Shown here: positions 1 through 9,630 of the stretch, one piece after another
Numbering within the stretch: position 1 is the stretch's first letter
Layout of the letters: each line of letters opens with the position of its first letter
Assembly (NCBI GenBank): GCA_963920635.1
Contig: OY987298.1
Span: forward strand, 18,075,647 to 18,139,646
Source: Pseudeuparius sepicola
Taxonomy: Eukaryota > Arthropoda > Insecta > Coleoptera > Anthribidae
Reading direction: 5' to 3'
DNA length: 64,000 nt
Notes under the pieces: generated by a model
What the model was told of the DNA's origin: nothing
The model's database searches: none
Seen by the model: only the letters and a program-made list of their open reading frames with translations
Program-made: the position numbers and the translations under genes

Positions 1-271
1 GATGTGACAATTAAAGAATTTCCACTATACAATAAATTTGTTTTATTTGACAGTTGCCATATTCTGTAATTGTAGACACAACATTGTCAAGTCTAATTTT
101 TAGAAATCATAGAAACCATTATTAATTTTTACTGACAATCAAAGTACCTTTTATATTCATAGATTCTCCAATAAAATGGCATACTTGGCATCACTGATAC
201 CATTAGAATGAGGAAAGAATAGGCCTCACTTTGGAAAGTATAATGCTCGGTCCCCTTATTTTAAAGAGTCC

Positions 272-602
272 CTGGGTCCTATTGACCATTCAACTGTTTT
301 GAGGGGATTCCATGGCACACTTGACTTGGCAGGTGCCTTTAAAATTCCTATTTTGCTCAACTTTGACACCCAGCAGAATGGAACTCCCTATGTCGTTTTT
401 GTTCAAATTTGGTATATAGGGGTTTCAGGGTGTCCTGATTAACGCTGTGTTATCAGATTTTAAATAAAAAAAAGCTAAAGGGTTTTCGTGTTTTTTTAGA
501 GTTTTTTGTGATCTATTTTTTAGAAAAAAAAACCGGCTAAAATCGGACAAAAATTACAGATTTTATGAGGGTGTCCAACATCAGAATGGGTCACCCTGTA
601 TA
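272..602 (-). repeat. Dispersed repeat, copy 1 (TACAGGGTG-type end)
   Basis: Contains segments such as TTGCTCAACTTTGACACC and GTGTCCTGATTAACGC that recur at 12840-13080 and 13430-13620, at 63530-63700, and in diverged form at 28940-29110. It ends at a CACCCTGTATA terminus at 592-602, the typical end of Tc1/mariner-derived MITEs. No coding capacity is seen. Positions 1-271 hold only AT-rich sequence in which I recognise nothing. Confidence 0.6.
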
Positions 603-1132
603 TTATGTTATATGTTTGCTCTAGTAGTTTGCCCAAAATCGTCCTTTGTATTATTGAATTTCGGACAAAATCAAAATTGACATGGAAAATTCAAAACATA
701 GTTATTACGAGAATATTTGTGTATCATGGAGAATATTATAAATGGAGATTTGACGCAATTTACATTAATTGTTGTATTCCTACAATTACATACAATAATA
801 TATTGAAAATTCAACAAAGCCAATACTGCTGTGGAAATTTTCCATAAGTTATATTTTATTTTTTCTGTCATTTTAGTCTTAATAAAAGGCATATTTTTAT
901 GGATAGAACATGACACTTTATTATGAATTAAATTAAATTATAGCAGGTGTTCTATAATGCTTCCATTTTGTGCAACACAAAGACACAACAAGTACACGTT
1001 AATAAACTTCTCTTGTATTTAAACACGATATCTGCCTCGTTCATCTCGTTGATCTCCTGAGATATATTTTCTTTAACTTGGTCGATTTAATCCGGTCCTT
1101 CTAAGTGTCTCACAGAAAGGCATATAGTGGGG
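603..1132. other. No recognised feature
   Basis: AT-rich stretch. Open frames of about 80 codons on both strands overlap each other and resemble nothing known. It lies between the repeat end and a transposase remnant. Confidence 0.5.
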
Positions 1133-1500
1133 TTAAGTCCGGGCTTCTGGCCATAAAATAGTTCTATTTGAACCAATCCAGTCTACAAAAGTGTCATCTA
1201 AATGTCTCTTGACAGCATTTGACTTATGTGCTAGAGCACCGTCTTGTTGCCAAACAATATTCGGCTCAATAACTTGATTCGATAGATCAGAAATGCCTCT
1301 TCTTAAGAGCAGCTGTAAATATTTTAGTCCAGTTATAGCACCTTCAAAAAATACTGGATCAATCATGTGATTCCGAAAAACACCACAGCAAACATTTATT
1401 GAATTTCGACCTTGTCGTTGAAATAAATTGTCGTGTATTTTATGATGACCAATAATACTGAGTGTTTCTTCTATTAAAAAGCCACATGTTGTAAAAGTGG
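1133..1500 (-). pseudogene. Mariner/IS630-type transposase fragment
   Basis: Read on the minus strand from about 1500 downwards, translation gives the block around the first catalytic Asp in decayed form (TD.ATFTT), then a CGVFRN..IDPVFFEG segment. The second catalytic block follows as IVWQQDGALAH. The third block (WP.ARSPDLTPL in relatives) is cut by a stop and frameshift near 1130-1150. The same layout is seen in the better-preserved DD37D transposase at 20028-21134. Only the C-terminal half survives and no terminal repeats were found, so it is a dead fragment. Confidence 0.75.
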
Positions 1501-1701
1501 CTTAATCAGTTAGCAATATGGAATGTGTAATAGTATAATAACCGTAGAAGTAGTAATAGGATAGTAATGTGAAGTAGTAGTTAGTTAATAGTAGTATAGT
1601 GTAATCTTTATGAGTGATAATTTACAAGTAATAAAAATACGCACCTATACCTAAACTGATCATTTTCCGCTTGCCTCTCCAACAATAATAATAATAATAA
1701 T

Positions 1702-2745
1702 AGCGCCGTAGAAAGAACAACTCTGCCACGTCAACTAGGAGGAAGAGGATTGGCAGATCTCAGCAAGCAATTGGACCAACAAATATTAAATCTGCGTAAT
1801 TATTTCTACAGGCAGGCCAACAGCTCCACACTACATAGGGCTATATGCGGAGCAGACGTCTCAACACCGCTACGTCTGACGGAACACGAGCGTCAAAATC
1901 ACCACCGAACCGACAACGATAAACTACAGAGGTGGTTGGGGAAGCCGCTGCACGGGAGGCATCCTAATGAGGTTAACCAGGAACATGTCGACAAGTTAGC
2001 ATCGAACTATTGGCTGACCTCGGGACGAATGTTCCCCTAGACGGAAGGCTTCCTACTGGCCATACAAGATCAGGTTATACCAACTCGCAACTACCTAAAA
2101 TTCATTGTAGGAGATGCATCGGTAGTGGATGACAGATGCAGATACGGGTGCCCAACTTCAGAAACAATCCAGCACATAACAGGAGGATGTCAGATGTTCG
2201 CATCAACGGAATATAAGGAACGACACGATTCGGTTGCCAAGATCTTGCACCAGGAACTGGCGGAAAAACTTCTGCTTGTGCAGGCAGAGAGGATCCCATA
2301 TTACAGCTACACACCGGAGCCTGTTCTTGAGAACAGCAACTACAAGATGTACTGGGATCGTACAGTTCTGACAGATCAACGAGTTGCCCATAACAGACCG
2401 GACCTTATAATAGTTGATAAAATTTCTAGGAAGACAACTCTGATTGATGTGGCCATCCCGAACAACAACAACCTGCGTGTGAATCAAGTCGAGAAGATCG
2501 CAAAGTACAGAGACTTAGAAGAACGAATTAGAAGGCAATGGGAAATGGACAACGTTCAGACGATTCCAATCATCGTGTCAACAACTGGTGCCATACCAAA
2601 AAGTTTGCTGAGAAACATCAAAGAGCTGTGTCTAACTGATAATCTTTACAGGTCTATGCAGAAAGCCGTACTACTTGCGACAGCCCGAACCGTCAGGAAA
2701 TTCATGGGGAGTGCAGGAACGTCCAACAACATCAATGTCACCTAA
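1702..2745 (+). pseudogene. LINE ORF C-terminus: zinc knuckle and restriction-like endonuclease
   Basis: An open frame enters from the 5' truncation point with LPRQLGGRGLADL, the conserved post-RT motif, and runs to 2745. One TAG at 2038-2040 breaks it; the frame is the same before and after. Downstream lies a CCHC knuckle (CRYGCPTSETIQHITGGC) followed by a PD-(D/E)xK nuclease core, RPDLIIVDK...IDVAIP, and a basic C-terminal tail. This arrangement is specific to site-specific LINEs of the R2/R4 type, not the APE-type LINEs. The RT domain is missing, so it cannot function. Confidence 0.8.
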
Positions 2746-2867
2746 GGCCCGATAACATGGCAAGGGTCTCGTCCGAGCCAGATCCTTATGGTATCCGGGA
2801 TACCCGGGATCTGAGTGAATGTTCCCCAGAGAGGGAGTGCGAATGCCTTTTGGCTAAGTCGATATAA
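1702..2867 (+). mobile_element. 5'-truncated Dong/R4-clade LINE in a (TAA)n site
   Basis: The element starts directly after a TAA/AAT repeat (about 1682-1703) and ends directly before another (about 2867-2878). It contains only the C-terminal part of a LINE ORF plus about 120 bp of 3' UTR. Dong elements of the R4 clade are known to insert into TAA repeats. The microsatellite on both sides, together with a C-terminal restriction-like endonuclease, points to that lineage. The 5' truncation is typical of incomplete target-primed reverse transcription. Confidence 0.75.
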
Positions 2868-2878
2868 TAATAATAATA

Positions 2879-3427
2879 TAGAAATATGGATTTATTCGAA
2901 TTATTGTTTTACAGATAGGTAACAATTTCCAGAATAAATACATAAATAAATCTTAAATTAAGTTACTGCTAGGCCATTCGGCCTGTGCGCATCTACAAAC
3001 ATAAGTATCTATTTTTCGTTGCATGGAAATGTTAATATCATATAAAAGAAAAACATTGCTGCCAATATGCAGCAAAAAATCTAGAAAGTGTACTCAAGGG
3101 AAGCAACAGAAATTGTATAATAATAATATTATATAATATTATATACATAATAATAATATATATTATATACATAATATTTTATAATTACGAATATATTGCA
3201 CTAGTTCTGTTAGGTTTATTAACATATGAAAATAGAGGTAATGGGTCTTTAGTCAATATCAGTTAGTCATATTTCGGGATGTAATTGTCTTTCAGGTAAG
3301 TGTTATTGTTGTATCCGGTAAATGTTTTTTATAATACGAGTAAATGTCTAGTGAAATCGTTATGCAAGAATGAAATGTTCCTGCATCTTGGCCCTTCCTT
3401 ATATTTTTGAGTTTTTTTTCTTGCTAT
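2879..3427. other. AT-rich spacer with TA/TAA microsatellite
   Basis: Contains an imperfect (TAATAATATTATATA)-type simple repeat at about 3118-3185. Nothing else is recognised. Confidence 0.5.
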
Positions 3428-3790
3428 TTACAAATAGTAATTATTTTTTAAGTCGATAAAACTGTGAATTTCTAATCTTTGTTTTTGTTGTATCCATTTT
3501 CGCAGTTTATTTTTGAATAGTTTAATAGAGTTTAATAGTTTCAGTTCAATTGGTAAATAATTATAAAGCGTATAATAAACGGCAATATTGTCGCCTTCCA
3601 TAATTATCATTTTCATACAGTTTTTGAACTGGCGATAACAATATGGTATAAACTTATGCATTTTCAACACTCTCGGGACTGGGCTTCATGTTATTTGCAA
3701 ACATCTCGATGCATCTTTAAGTCTCGGATTTTCCACGAAGTATAATAAGACTGCTTCCTGCATATTCTCAGTTAAAACATATGTGGTTTA
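3428..3790 (-). pseudogene. Chimeric transposon remnant (transposase HTH piece plus LINE-like tail)
   Basis: On the minus strand the part near 3790-3600 reads, across frame breaks, as ENMQEAVLLYFVENPRL and then VLKMHKFIPYCYRQF. This resembles the helix-turn-helix linker of DUF4817-type mariner transposases. The part below 3600 reads YNYLPIELKLLNSIKLFKNK, resembling the last residues of many LINE reverse-transcriptase ORFs, and ends at a stop at 3428. The join of the two suggests one element inserted into another. Both matches are from memory of family patterns and are weak. Confidence 0.4.
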
Positions 3791-4186
3791 TTTATCTTTT
3801 CTTTTTTTTTTATTAAACTTCTAGTAATTCTCAATTTGTTATAAATATATTTGAAATATATGTGATAGTATGGCTCTTGCAAAGCAATACAAGAAATTTA
3901 AAAGAGTTTTGTCTCAAGGAATTTGTGAAACACTAGTTTAGCGCACAGGAAATATTCGCTCCGTGTGGCGAATATTTTCTGTAATTTATTAGCAGCTTTT
4001 GGGACAAATTATATTTTGTTGCATATTTAAGGACATTAATTATCATATCATATTATGTTTAAACAAAACCTGAGACAGGATAGCCGGCTTCCTGCACTGA
4101 CACCAACGCCAACCACACCACAAATATTTTAAAATGAAAATGGAAATGGAGAAGAACTTTCATACGTATAGGACGTAGACCAATGG
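3791..4186. other. No recognised feature
   Basis: AT-rich spacer. No ORF, tRNA or clear repeat was identified. Confidence 0.5.
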
Positions 4187-4370
4187 ACATGAAAGAAAGA
4201 ACATCATTTCAGAAAAATTAAAAAGGATTTTCTGTCAGCGCCGGGGGTCGAACCCGGGACCTCTCGCTTGCTAGGCGAACGTTCTACCGCTACACTACGC
4301 TGAACCGTTGAAATTAAGTCGGTCTGTTTGTATAGTAGCTGAACGGAGAAGCCTTCGTTCGCGCCATACC
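4187..4370 (-). repeat. tRNA-containing repeat, left (minus) copy, interrupted by the Gypsy element
   Basis: Matches 9396-9630 in inverted orientation. The shared part covers about 90 bp upstream of the tRNA-like segment, the tRNA-like segment itself and about 45 bp downstream (AGAAAATCCTTTTTAATTTT and on). The Gypsy insertion at 4371 cuts it; its missing end is found beyond the element at 9253-9285. Conserved flanks on both sides of the tRNA-like part argue for duplication of a larger block, or a SINE with an internal tRNA-like head, not two independent tRNA genes. Confidence 0.7.
4235..4303 (-). tRNA. tRNA-like sequence, AGC anticodon (probable pseudo-tRNA)
   Basis: The minus strand folds as a tRNA: a 6-bp acceptor TCAGCG/CGCTGA, anticodon stem TTCGC/GCGAG with loop CTAGCAA (anticodon AGC, nominally Ala) and a perfect T-stem CCGGG/CCCGG. 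Box A (TAGTGTAGCGG) and box B (GGTTCGACCCC) promoter elements are intact. Against function, the D-stem has a mismatch, the acceptor is short and the G3:U70 identity pair of tRNA-Ala is absent. It lies inside a duplicated repeat. Confidence 0.45.
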
Positions 4371-4612
4371 TATGGCGTATTATGGTGTGTGCCACTTATT
4401 TGAAGAATGTTAACTTAGAATTTAGTAATTATTGTTCTTGATTTCTGACTCCAAAAATAATAAGTAGTAATACTCTTTAATCTGTTGTGGTTCTCTTTTA
4501 TTTTTTTTTATATATATCCCTAGCAACACGTTTTCAAGGAATATCTTATTTTATCAACAATGATAATATTAAGCAATTATTATAATACCTGCCGATTCAA
4601 ACAAGCACCACA
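4371..4612 (-). repeat. 3' LTR of the Gypsy element
   Basis: Reads 5'-TGTGGTGCTTG...ACCATAATACG on the minus strand and matches 9012-9252. The inner boundary is preceded by the purine-rich tract. A single ATACC target copy lies immediately outside. Confidence 0.9.
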
Positions 4613-4627
4613 AATACTCCCCTATTT
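4613..4627 (-). other. Polypurine tract of the Gypsy element
   Basis: The minus strand reads AAATAGGGGAGTATT immediately before the TGTGG start of the 3' LTR. Its position and purine content fit the primer for plus-strand DNA synthesis. Confidence 0.6.
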
Positions 4628-4647
4628 AAGAAGAATTAAATGTCAAT

Positions 4648-5845
4648 CTAATTTAAAACAAAAGTAACTCTTTTTTTAATTTTATTTTCGTTAAAATCAT
4701 TAAAATTTTCTGAAAGAATAAATGCGGGTTTAACACGGTCAATAATAATTACCATTTCTTCGTTTCTTTTTAAAATAACAAATGTTTTTGAAAATTTTGT
4801 AATCACCTTGTAAGGACCTTCGAAAGCTGATGAAAGAGATGTTTTTTACCTTCAACTTTAACAAAAACATAATTTGTATCTTTTAAAGCTGGTGAAACAA
4901 AGGGTTTTTCTCGATTATGGCTACTCACTGTTGTTGGTTTTAAATTACAAAACATTTCTTGTAAATTAACTAAAATAGGGAAAGTGTCAACGTTTTCTTG
5001 TGATTTAATAAAAAATTCTCCAGGTAGTCTCAAAGGTTGTCCATAAACCGATTCAGCAGAGGAACACTGAAGGTCTTCCTTTACTGAGGTTCTGAGACCT
5101 AATAATATTAAAGGTAGTTCATCTTTCCAACGATTTATATTTCCTCTGGCAGTAAGAGCGGCTTTTAATGTTCTATGAAATCTCTCTAACATGCCATTGC
5201 TTTGCGGATGATAAGTAGATGTGTGTATTTTATGAATATCGAGAAATTTACTAAATTCTGAGAATAAAGCTGATTCAAATTGTGAACGTTGATCGTGCGT
5301 TATTGTATGAGGTAAACCAAAACGTGAAAAATAGTGAGTTAAAAGAGTTTTAGCTACAGTCTGTGCTGTAATATTGGATATCGGATAAGCTTCTGTCCAA
5401 CGAGTGAATCTTTCGATAACAGTAAGTATGTATGTACAACCACTTGAAGGGGTAAGAGGGCCTACTAAATCTAGATGTATATGTTCAAAACGACCTTTAG
5501 GAATTTCAAATTTACTTAAAGGAGATTTTGTATGTCTGTGAATTTTTGAAGTTTGACAATTTAAACAACATTTGGTCCATTTGTCTATGTCTGTATTCAT
5601 TTTGGGCCAAAAATAACATTTACCAATCATTTGTTTTGTTGCTTTAACTCCCGGGTGTGAAATATTATGTAAATTATTAAATATAGTAAAACGTAAATCT
5701 TTAGGAATGTAGATACGTTGTTTGGAAGAAGAGACTTCGCACCAAAGTTTGATTTTTGCAAATGTAACTTCTTCTTGTTGTAAGAAAGAATTAGAGTTGA
5801 GTTTTTGATTTTTTAGTAAAAATTGTAGTTCTTCATCAGAATCTT
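4648..5845 (-). pseudogene. Gypsy pol: integrase region
   Basis: Encodes the HHCC zinc domain (H near NISHPGVKA, then CLNCQ), the catalytic core and the C-terminal extension. Catalytic residues are visible as HLDLVGPL (D), THDQRSQFES (D, with the usual Gly after Gln changed to Arg) and SNGMLERFHR (E). The frame runs from about 5845 to 4803, shifts near an A-run at about 4845 and continues as EGPYKVI...IDRVKPAF to a stop at 4648-4650. A frameshift near 5845 separates it from RNase H. Integrase would join the cDNA to target DNA; the two frame breaks make this copy inactive. Confidence 0.88.
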
Positions 5846-6673
5846 CATCGATCGTGATTTTTTAATAGTTTCGATGTCTATTTTAATTAAATCAAAAGAA
5901 GAAATCTCACTGTCAACGCGTGATAGGGTGTCAGCTACAATGTTAGATTCTCCTTTTATATATTGAATGTTTGAAGTAAATTGATTTATATATTCTAGGT
6001 AGCGAAATTGCCTAGGACTTTTTTCTGTCTTTGACGTAAGCACTGTAGTCAAAGGTTTATGATCAGTAAATACTGTAAAATCATATCCTTCTAAAAAATG
6101 ACGAAAGTGTTTTATTGCTGAATAGATAGCTAATAATTCACGATCAAACGTAGAATATTTTGTTTGAGAAGGGCTAAGTTTTTTTGAAAAATAAGCAATA
6201 GGTTGAGTAATATTATTGATAGTTTGTTCTAGAACTGCACCAATAGAAATGTTAGATGCGTCTGTTGTTAAAGTAAGTTTAGCATTATTACAGGGATGAG
6301 CTAAAATTGTAGCATTGATAAGTAAATTTTTTGCGTTTTCAAAACTATTTTTACATTCTTTTGTCCAATCAAAATTTTGTTTATTTTTACAATTTTGTAA
6401 TTTACTTGAAAGTTTATTTAATGGGCTAAGAACTTTAGCAAAGTTTGGAATGAATCTGTGATAGTAATTGACCATACCTATAAAGCGTTGTAATTGTTTA
6501 AGAGTTTTTGGTTCGGGAAAATTTTTAATGACTTCAGTACGTTCTTCTGAAGGTAATATACCTTTAGAGGAAATAGTATATCCCAAAAAATTTAATTTAG
6601 TCACACCAAATTCACATTTTGGTAATTTGATATTAATACCAAAAGAGTTTAAGCGTTCAAACAAAGTATTCAA
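5846..6673 (-). pseudogene. Gypsy pol: RT connection and RNase H
   Basis: Begins with the end of the RT palm/thumb (KCEFGV..LNFLGYTIS) and continues through FIGMVNYYHRFIPNFA into RNase H (TTDASNISIGAVLEQ, then STFDRELLAIYSAIKHFRHF and FTDHKPL). The Asp and Glu metal ligands DAS, E of DREL, and D of TDHKPL are present, followed by VADTLSR. It is in the same frame as the RT segment but separated from it by a TAA at 6689-6691. The frame is lost near 5845. RNase H degrades the RNA strand of the replication intermediate. Confidence 0.9.
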
Positions 6674-6688
6674 ATGAATTAAATGTTG

Positions 6689-7243
6689 TTATTCATTTTT
6701 ACTTGCAACCAAAATGTCATCTAAATACACAAAAATAAAATCTAAACCTTTTGTAACTTCATTAATAAATCTTTGAAATGTCTGAGCTGCATTGCGTAAA
6801 CCAAATGGCATTCTTGTGAATTCAAAAAGACCGAAAGGTGTAGTAATAGCTGTTTTAGAAATATCTTCTTCTGCTACCATTATTTGACGATATGCTCTAA
6901 CAAGATCTATTTTTGAAAAAATGTTACAGTCAAAAGTAAACAAATTAAAATCTTGAATATGAGGTAATGGATACCTGTCAGGTATAGTAACAGAATTTAG
7001 TTGACGAAAATCACCGCATGGTCGCCAATCAGAAGAATCTTTTTTGGGTACCATATGCAAAGGAGATGCTACTGAAGATGAAGATGGTCTACAAATACCT
7101 AGTTGTACCATTTGTTCAAATTCAACTTTTGCTATTTTGTATTTTTTATTGTCTAGTCTACGGGGTCGACAAAAAGGAAGATGTTCTTCTGTAATAATTT
7201 GATGCTTTATAGAGTGTTTAATAGGAAGTATAAAATTTGGCAA
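6689..7243 (-). pseudogene. Gypsy pol: reverse transcriptase
   Basis: Shows the ordered RT motifs: [33 protein letters not shown] (first catalytic Asp), [18 protein letters not shown] and [11 protein letters not shown] (the YxDD box, catalytic Asp pair intact). It ends at an in-frame TAA at 6689-6691, with RNase H following in the same frame. It is also contiguous in frame with the protease upstream. The YLDD form and the MPFGL block are typical of Ty3/Gypsy. Confidence 0.93.
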
Positions 7244-7738
7244 AGAAATAACATTAGGATATTTTTTAAGAAGTTCAGGATATTTGGTTTCGACAGCAAA
7301 TAACTTGGGTGTTGGAGCATTAGAATGAATTAAAGAACCAGTAGTGTGTAATGTAGTTTCTATATCAATTAATCGTTTATTTTTAAGATCAACTAATAAA
7401 CCATAATGAGCAAGAAAATCAGCACCAATAATTGGACGAGATATGTCAGCAATAAAGAAAACAAATGGAAAATCACGTCTCAGGTTAAGATTTACTTTTA
7501 GAAGTTTCTTGCCATATGTGGTAATAGAGGAACCATTTACAGCTGTAAGAAAAATATATTTATCTTACTTGTGATCGTTGAAAACATCACGTGGAATAAC
7601 AAAAACATCTGCACCAGTATCTATTAAAAATTGTAATTTATTAAATTCATCAACTATAAAAAGACGACGACTGGTATTCTTATTTGCTCTAGACCCTTTA
7701 TTTGTTGTCGAAACATTTACTCGTTTTTTGAATTTTTG
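7244..7738 (-). pseudogene. Gypsy pol: aspartic protease and linker
   Basis: The pol frame opens at 7738 just after a stop and overlaps the end of gag by about 20 nt. It reads SRRLFIVDEFNKLQ, then the retropepsin active site FLIDTGAD. An in-frame TAA at 7565-7567 follows the active site, after which the same frame continues ([16 protein letters not shown], then [16 protein letters not shown]) into RT. The protease would cleave the gag-pol polyprotein. With the stop, no complete pol can be made from this copy. Confidence 0.88.
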
Positions 7739-8697
7739 TTAGTTTGTAAAGTTTCGTAAAGTAAACACCAAGGACCTGCACATTTAACAGCTTTCTTTTT
7801 GTATTTTTCATGATAATAGCAGATAGAATTTCTTACAGAAGAAGAAGAACGTGATCTACTTCTAGAGCGGGCTCTGCATGTAGTGCATTGATATTGATTA
7901 TTTGATCTAGTAATTGTATTATTTTGAGAGGTCAAATTTGTTTGAATAGAATTAATTTGAGATTCCATTGAATTTTGTTTTTGAGAAATAGATAAAAGAA
8001 TATTTTGACAGCTAACTGAAAATTCAGAAAAAGCTTTGATTAGTTCTTTTGTTGAATCATATGAACTACTATTATTATTATTTTGAAAATTTGATTGAGA
8101 ATGAACCTTTTGGTGATTAATTTCTGAAATATTATTAAAATTTGATAATGGTTTATAAGTTTCCCAAATTTTATCAGCAAGTTCTAGTAAATCGTTGACA
8201 TTTTCCTTACCTGATGCTGTCAAAGCTACAAGAATCGTTTTTGGTAAACGTCTTTTCCATAGTTTGACCAACAAATCTTGACTGACCATTTGTGAACCAC
8301 CAACAGTGTTGAGCATGCTTCGGTAAAAATCTGAAGGTTTTCGATCACCAATTTCGGTTCCAGTAAGGAGGTCATCTAAACGTTTTTCTTCATTTGCAGT
8401 TAATCTGCGAATTAAAATTTCTTTAATGGTTTTATACATATTATCTTCTGGAGGATTTGAAACAACATCATAAATATTTGTCACAATATCGAGAGGTAAA
8501 TTTGCTATAACGAGATGGTATTTAGTTTTATCAGATGTAATTCGAGAAATTATAAATTGAGCTTCAATTTGAGTAAACCAAATTTCTGGTTTCGAAATCC
8601 AAAACGGTGGAAATCTGATGGAAGAAATATTTTCAATATTTTTGACATTGTCATTTTCAACAGAACAATCACCTGCAATTAAATTTTGATTTGGCAT
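7717..8697 (-). CDS. gag: Gypsy gag
   Basis: An uninterrupted 326-codon frame. Residues 30-110 contain the FPPFWISKPEIWFTQIEAQF segment of the DUF7041 gag-like domain found in many insect Gypsy elements. The middle is Asn/Ser-rich. Near the C-terminus an Arg-Ser-rich stretch (RARSRSRSRS) precedes CYYHEKYKKKAVKCAG, a degenerate form of the cysteine/histidine cluster these gags carry in place of a CCHC knuckle. It is the only intact ORF of the element. It stops at 7717-7719, six bases after a -1 slippery site. It would form the intracellular particle that packages the RNA. Confidence 0.88.
   Translation of the reverse strand: MPNQNLIAGDCSVENDNVKNIENISSIRFPPFWISKPEIWFTQIEAQFIISRITSDKTKYHLVIANLPLDIVTNIYDVVSNPPEDNMYKTIKEILIRRLTANEEKRLDDLLTGTEIGDRKPSDFYRSMLNTVGGSQMVSQDLLVKLWKRRLPKTILVALTASGKENVNDLLELADKIWETYKPLSNFNNISEINHQKVHSQSNFQNNNNSSSYDSTKELIKAFSEFSVSCQNILLSISQKQNSMESQINSIQTNLTSQNNTITRSNNQYQCTTCRARSRSRSRSSSSVRNSICYYHEKYKKKAVKCAGPWCLLYETLQTNKNSKNE
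7723..7729 (-). promoter_or_regulatory. -1 ribosomal frameshift heptamer (gag to pol)
   Basis: The minus strand reads A AAA AAC in the X XXY YYZ phase of gag (codons TCA AAA AAC GAG TAA). Slipping back one base moves ribosomes exactly into the open pol frame (AAA CGA GTA AAT...), which begins only at 7738 and leads to the protease. Heptamer, phase and the short overlap agree; the stimulatory RNA structure was not modelled. Confidence 0.85.
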
Positions 8698-8991
8698 TTT
8701 TAAAATGAAAAATTAGATTCTTTTAAAAGAGAAAATATTTTGTGGTGAAGTTTGACTTACAATTAATAAGTACTGGATTAGAATTTTCTTCTGATTTAAA
8801 AGGTTTGATTTTAAATTTTCTTTTCAAACTTGTTGGTCTTCTGCGGCTCGGACTGCGTTGCTTCCTCGTATCTGCACCTCTGGAAACGTAGGGGCTGTGT
8901 TGCCTCCTGGTTTCTTCCTCTGGAACCGTTGGGGCTGTGTTGTTTCCTTTGGATCGACGATAATTTCTTCTTCGATGTTTCTTGCTTCAAG
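8698..8991 (-). other. Gypsy 5' leader between primer site and gag
   Basis: About 290 nt of untranslated leader on the minus strand. No packaging signal can be assigned by eye. Confidence 0.6.
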
Positions 8992-9009
8992 ATCACGTCG
9001 GGGTCACCA
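8992..9009 (-). other. Primer binding site, tRNA-Trp
   Basis: The minus strand reads TGGTGACCCCGACGTGAT, complementary to the CCA-extended 3' end of tRNA-Trp over 18 nt. It lies 2-5 nt inside the 5' LTR. The same site is used by avian alpharetroviruses. Confidence 0.85.
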
Positions 9010-9011
9010 AT

Positions 9012-9252
9012 GATGACGTATTATGGTGTGTGCCACTTATTTGAAGAATGTTAACTTAGAATTTAGTAATTATTGTTCTTGATTTCTGACTCCAAAAATA
9101 ATAGGTAGTAATACTCTTTAATCTGTTGTGGTTCTCTTTTATTTTTTTTATATATATCCCTAGCAACACGTTTTCAAGGAATATCTTATTTCATCAACAA
9201 TGATAATATTAAACAATTATTATAATACCTGTCGATTCAAACAAGCACCACA
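9012..9252 (-). repeat. 5' LTR of the Gypsy element
   Basis: Partner of 4371-4612. It differs at five positions and in the length of one T-run (8 versus 9). The outer boundary abuts ATACC, the target duplication. Confidence 0.9.
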
Positions 9253-9630
9253 ATACCACAGAAAATACTCTCCAATTTCCTCCGAAACACACCAGACTAA
9301 TAGACACAACCTTGACATTAGATACAGTTGTACCACCATACATCTTGGAAGTCATGCTGGTGTAGTCCCTCACATATGAATCTCTCGTAAGGAATGATTG
9401 AAAATGAAATTGAAGAGTATTTTCTGTGGTATGGCGCAAACGAAGGCTTCTCCGTTCAGCTACTATACAAACAGACCGACTTAATTTCAACGGTTCAGCG
9501 TAGTGTAGTGGTAGAACGTTCGCCTAGCAAGCGAGAGGTCCCAGGTTCGACCCCCGGCGCCGACAGAAAATCCTTTTTAATTTTTCTGAAATGATGTCCG
9601 ATTTTCTTTCTTTCATACAAATATTTTAGT
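9253..9630 (+). repeat. tRNA-containing repeat: interrupted end (9253-9285) and complete inverted copy (9396-9630)
   Basis: 9253-9285 is the tail of the minus-strand copy split by the Gypsy insertion. 9396-9428 repeats it in inverse orientation (GAAATTG.AGAGTATTTTC, then TGTGGTAT) and continues into the tRNA-like segment and its 3' flank. About 110 bp of other sequence separates the two heads, so before the Gypsy insertion this was a ~750-bp inverted repeat. Confidence 0.7.
9495..9563 (+). tRNA. tRNA-like sequence, AGC anticodon, second copy
   Basis: Same fold as 4235-4303 with the same anticodon loop CTAGCAA, but the acceptor has a C:A mismatch (TCAGCG/CGCCGA) and the T-stem has one changed base. 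Box A (TAGTGTAGTGG) and box B are intact. Most likely a transcription-competent pseudo-tRNA. Confidence 0.4.

Larger units (their letters stand above)
4371..9252 (-). mobile_element. Ty3/Gypsy LTR retrotransposon, nearly full length
   Basis: Two LTRs of about 240 bp enclose gag and pol, read on the minus strand, with a tRNA-Trp primer site next to the 5' LTR and a purine-rich tract next to the 3' LTR. The element is flanked by a 5-bp direct repeat ATACC (4366-4370 and 9253-9257). The LTRs differ by five substitutions and one T-run indel, about 2 percent, so insertion is fairly recent. No env-like ORF is present. pol carries two stops and two frameshifts, so this copy cannot encode a working polyprotein. 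Confidence 0.93.

Noticed and set aside
2203..2487. 94-codon ORF antisense to the LINE
   Set aside because: Shadow of the endonuclease frame on the opposite strand.
4235..4303. Functional tRNA-Ala gene
   Set aside because: Lacks G3:U70, has a defective D-stem and a 6-bp acceptor, and is embedded in a larger duplicated repeat.
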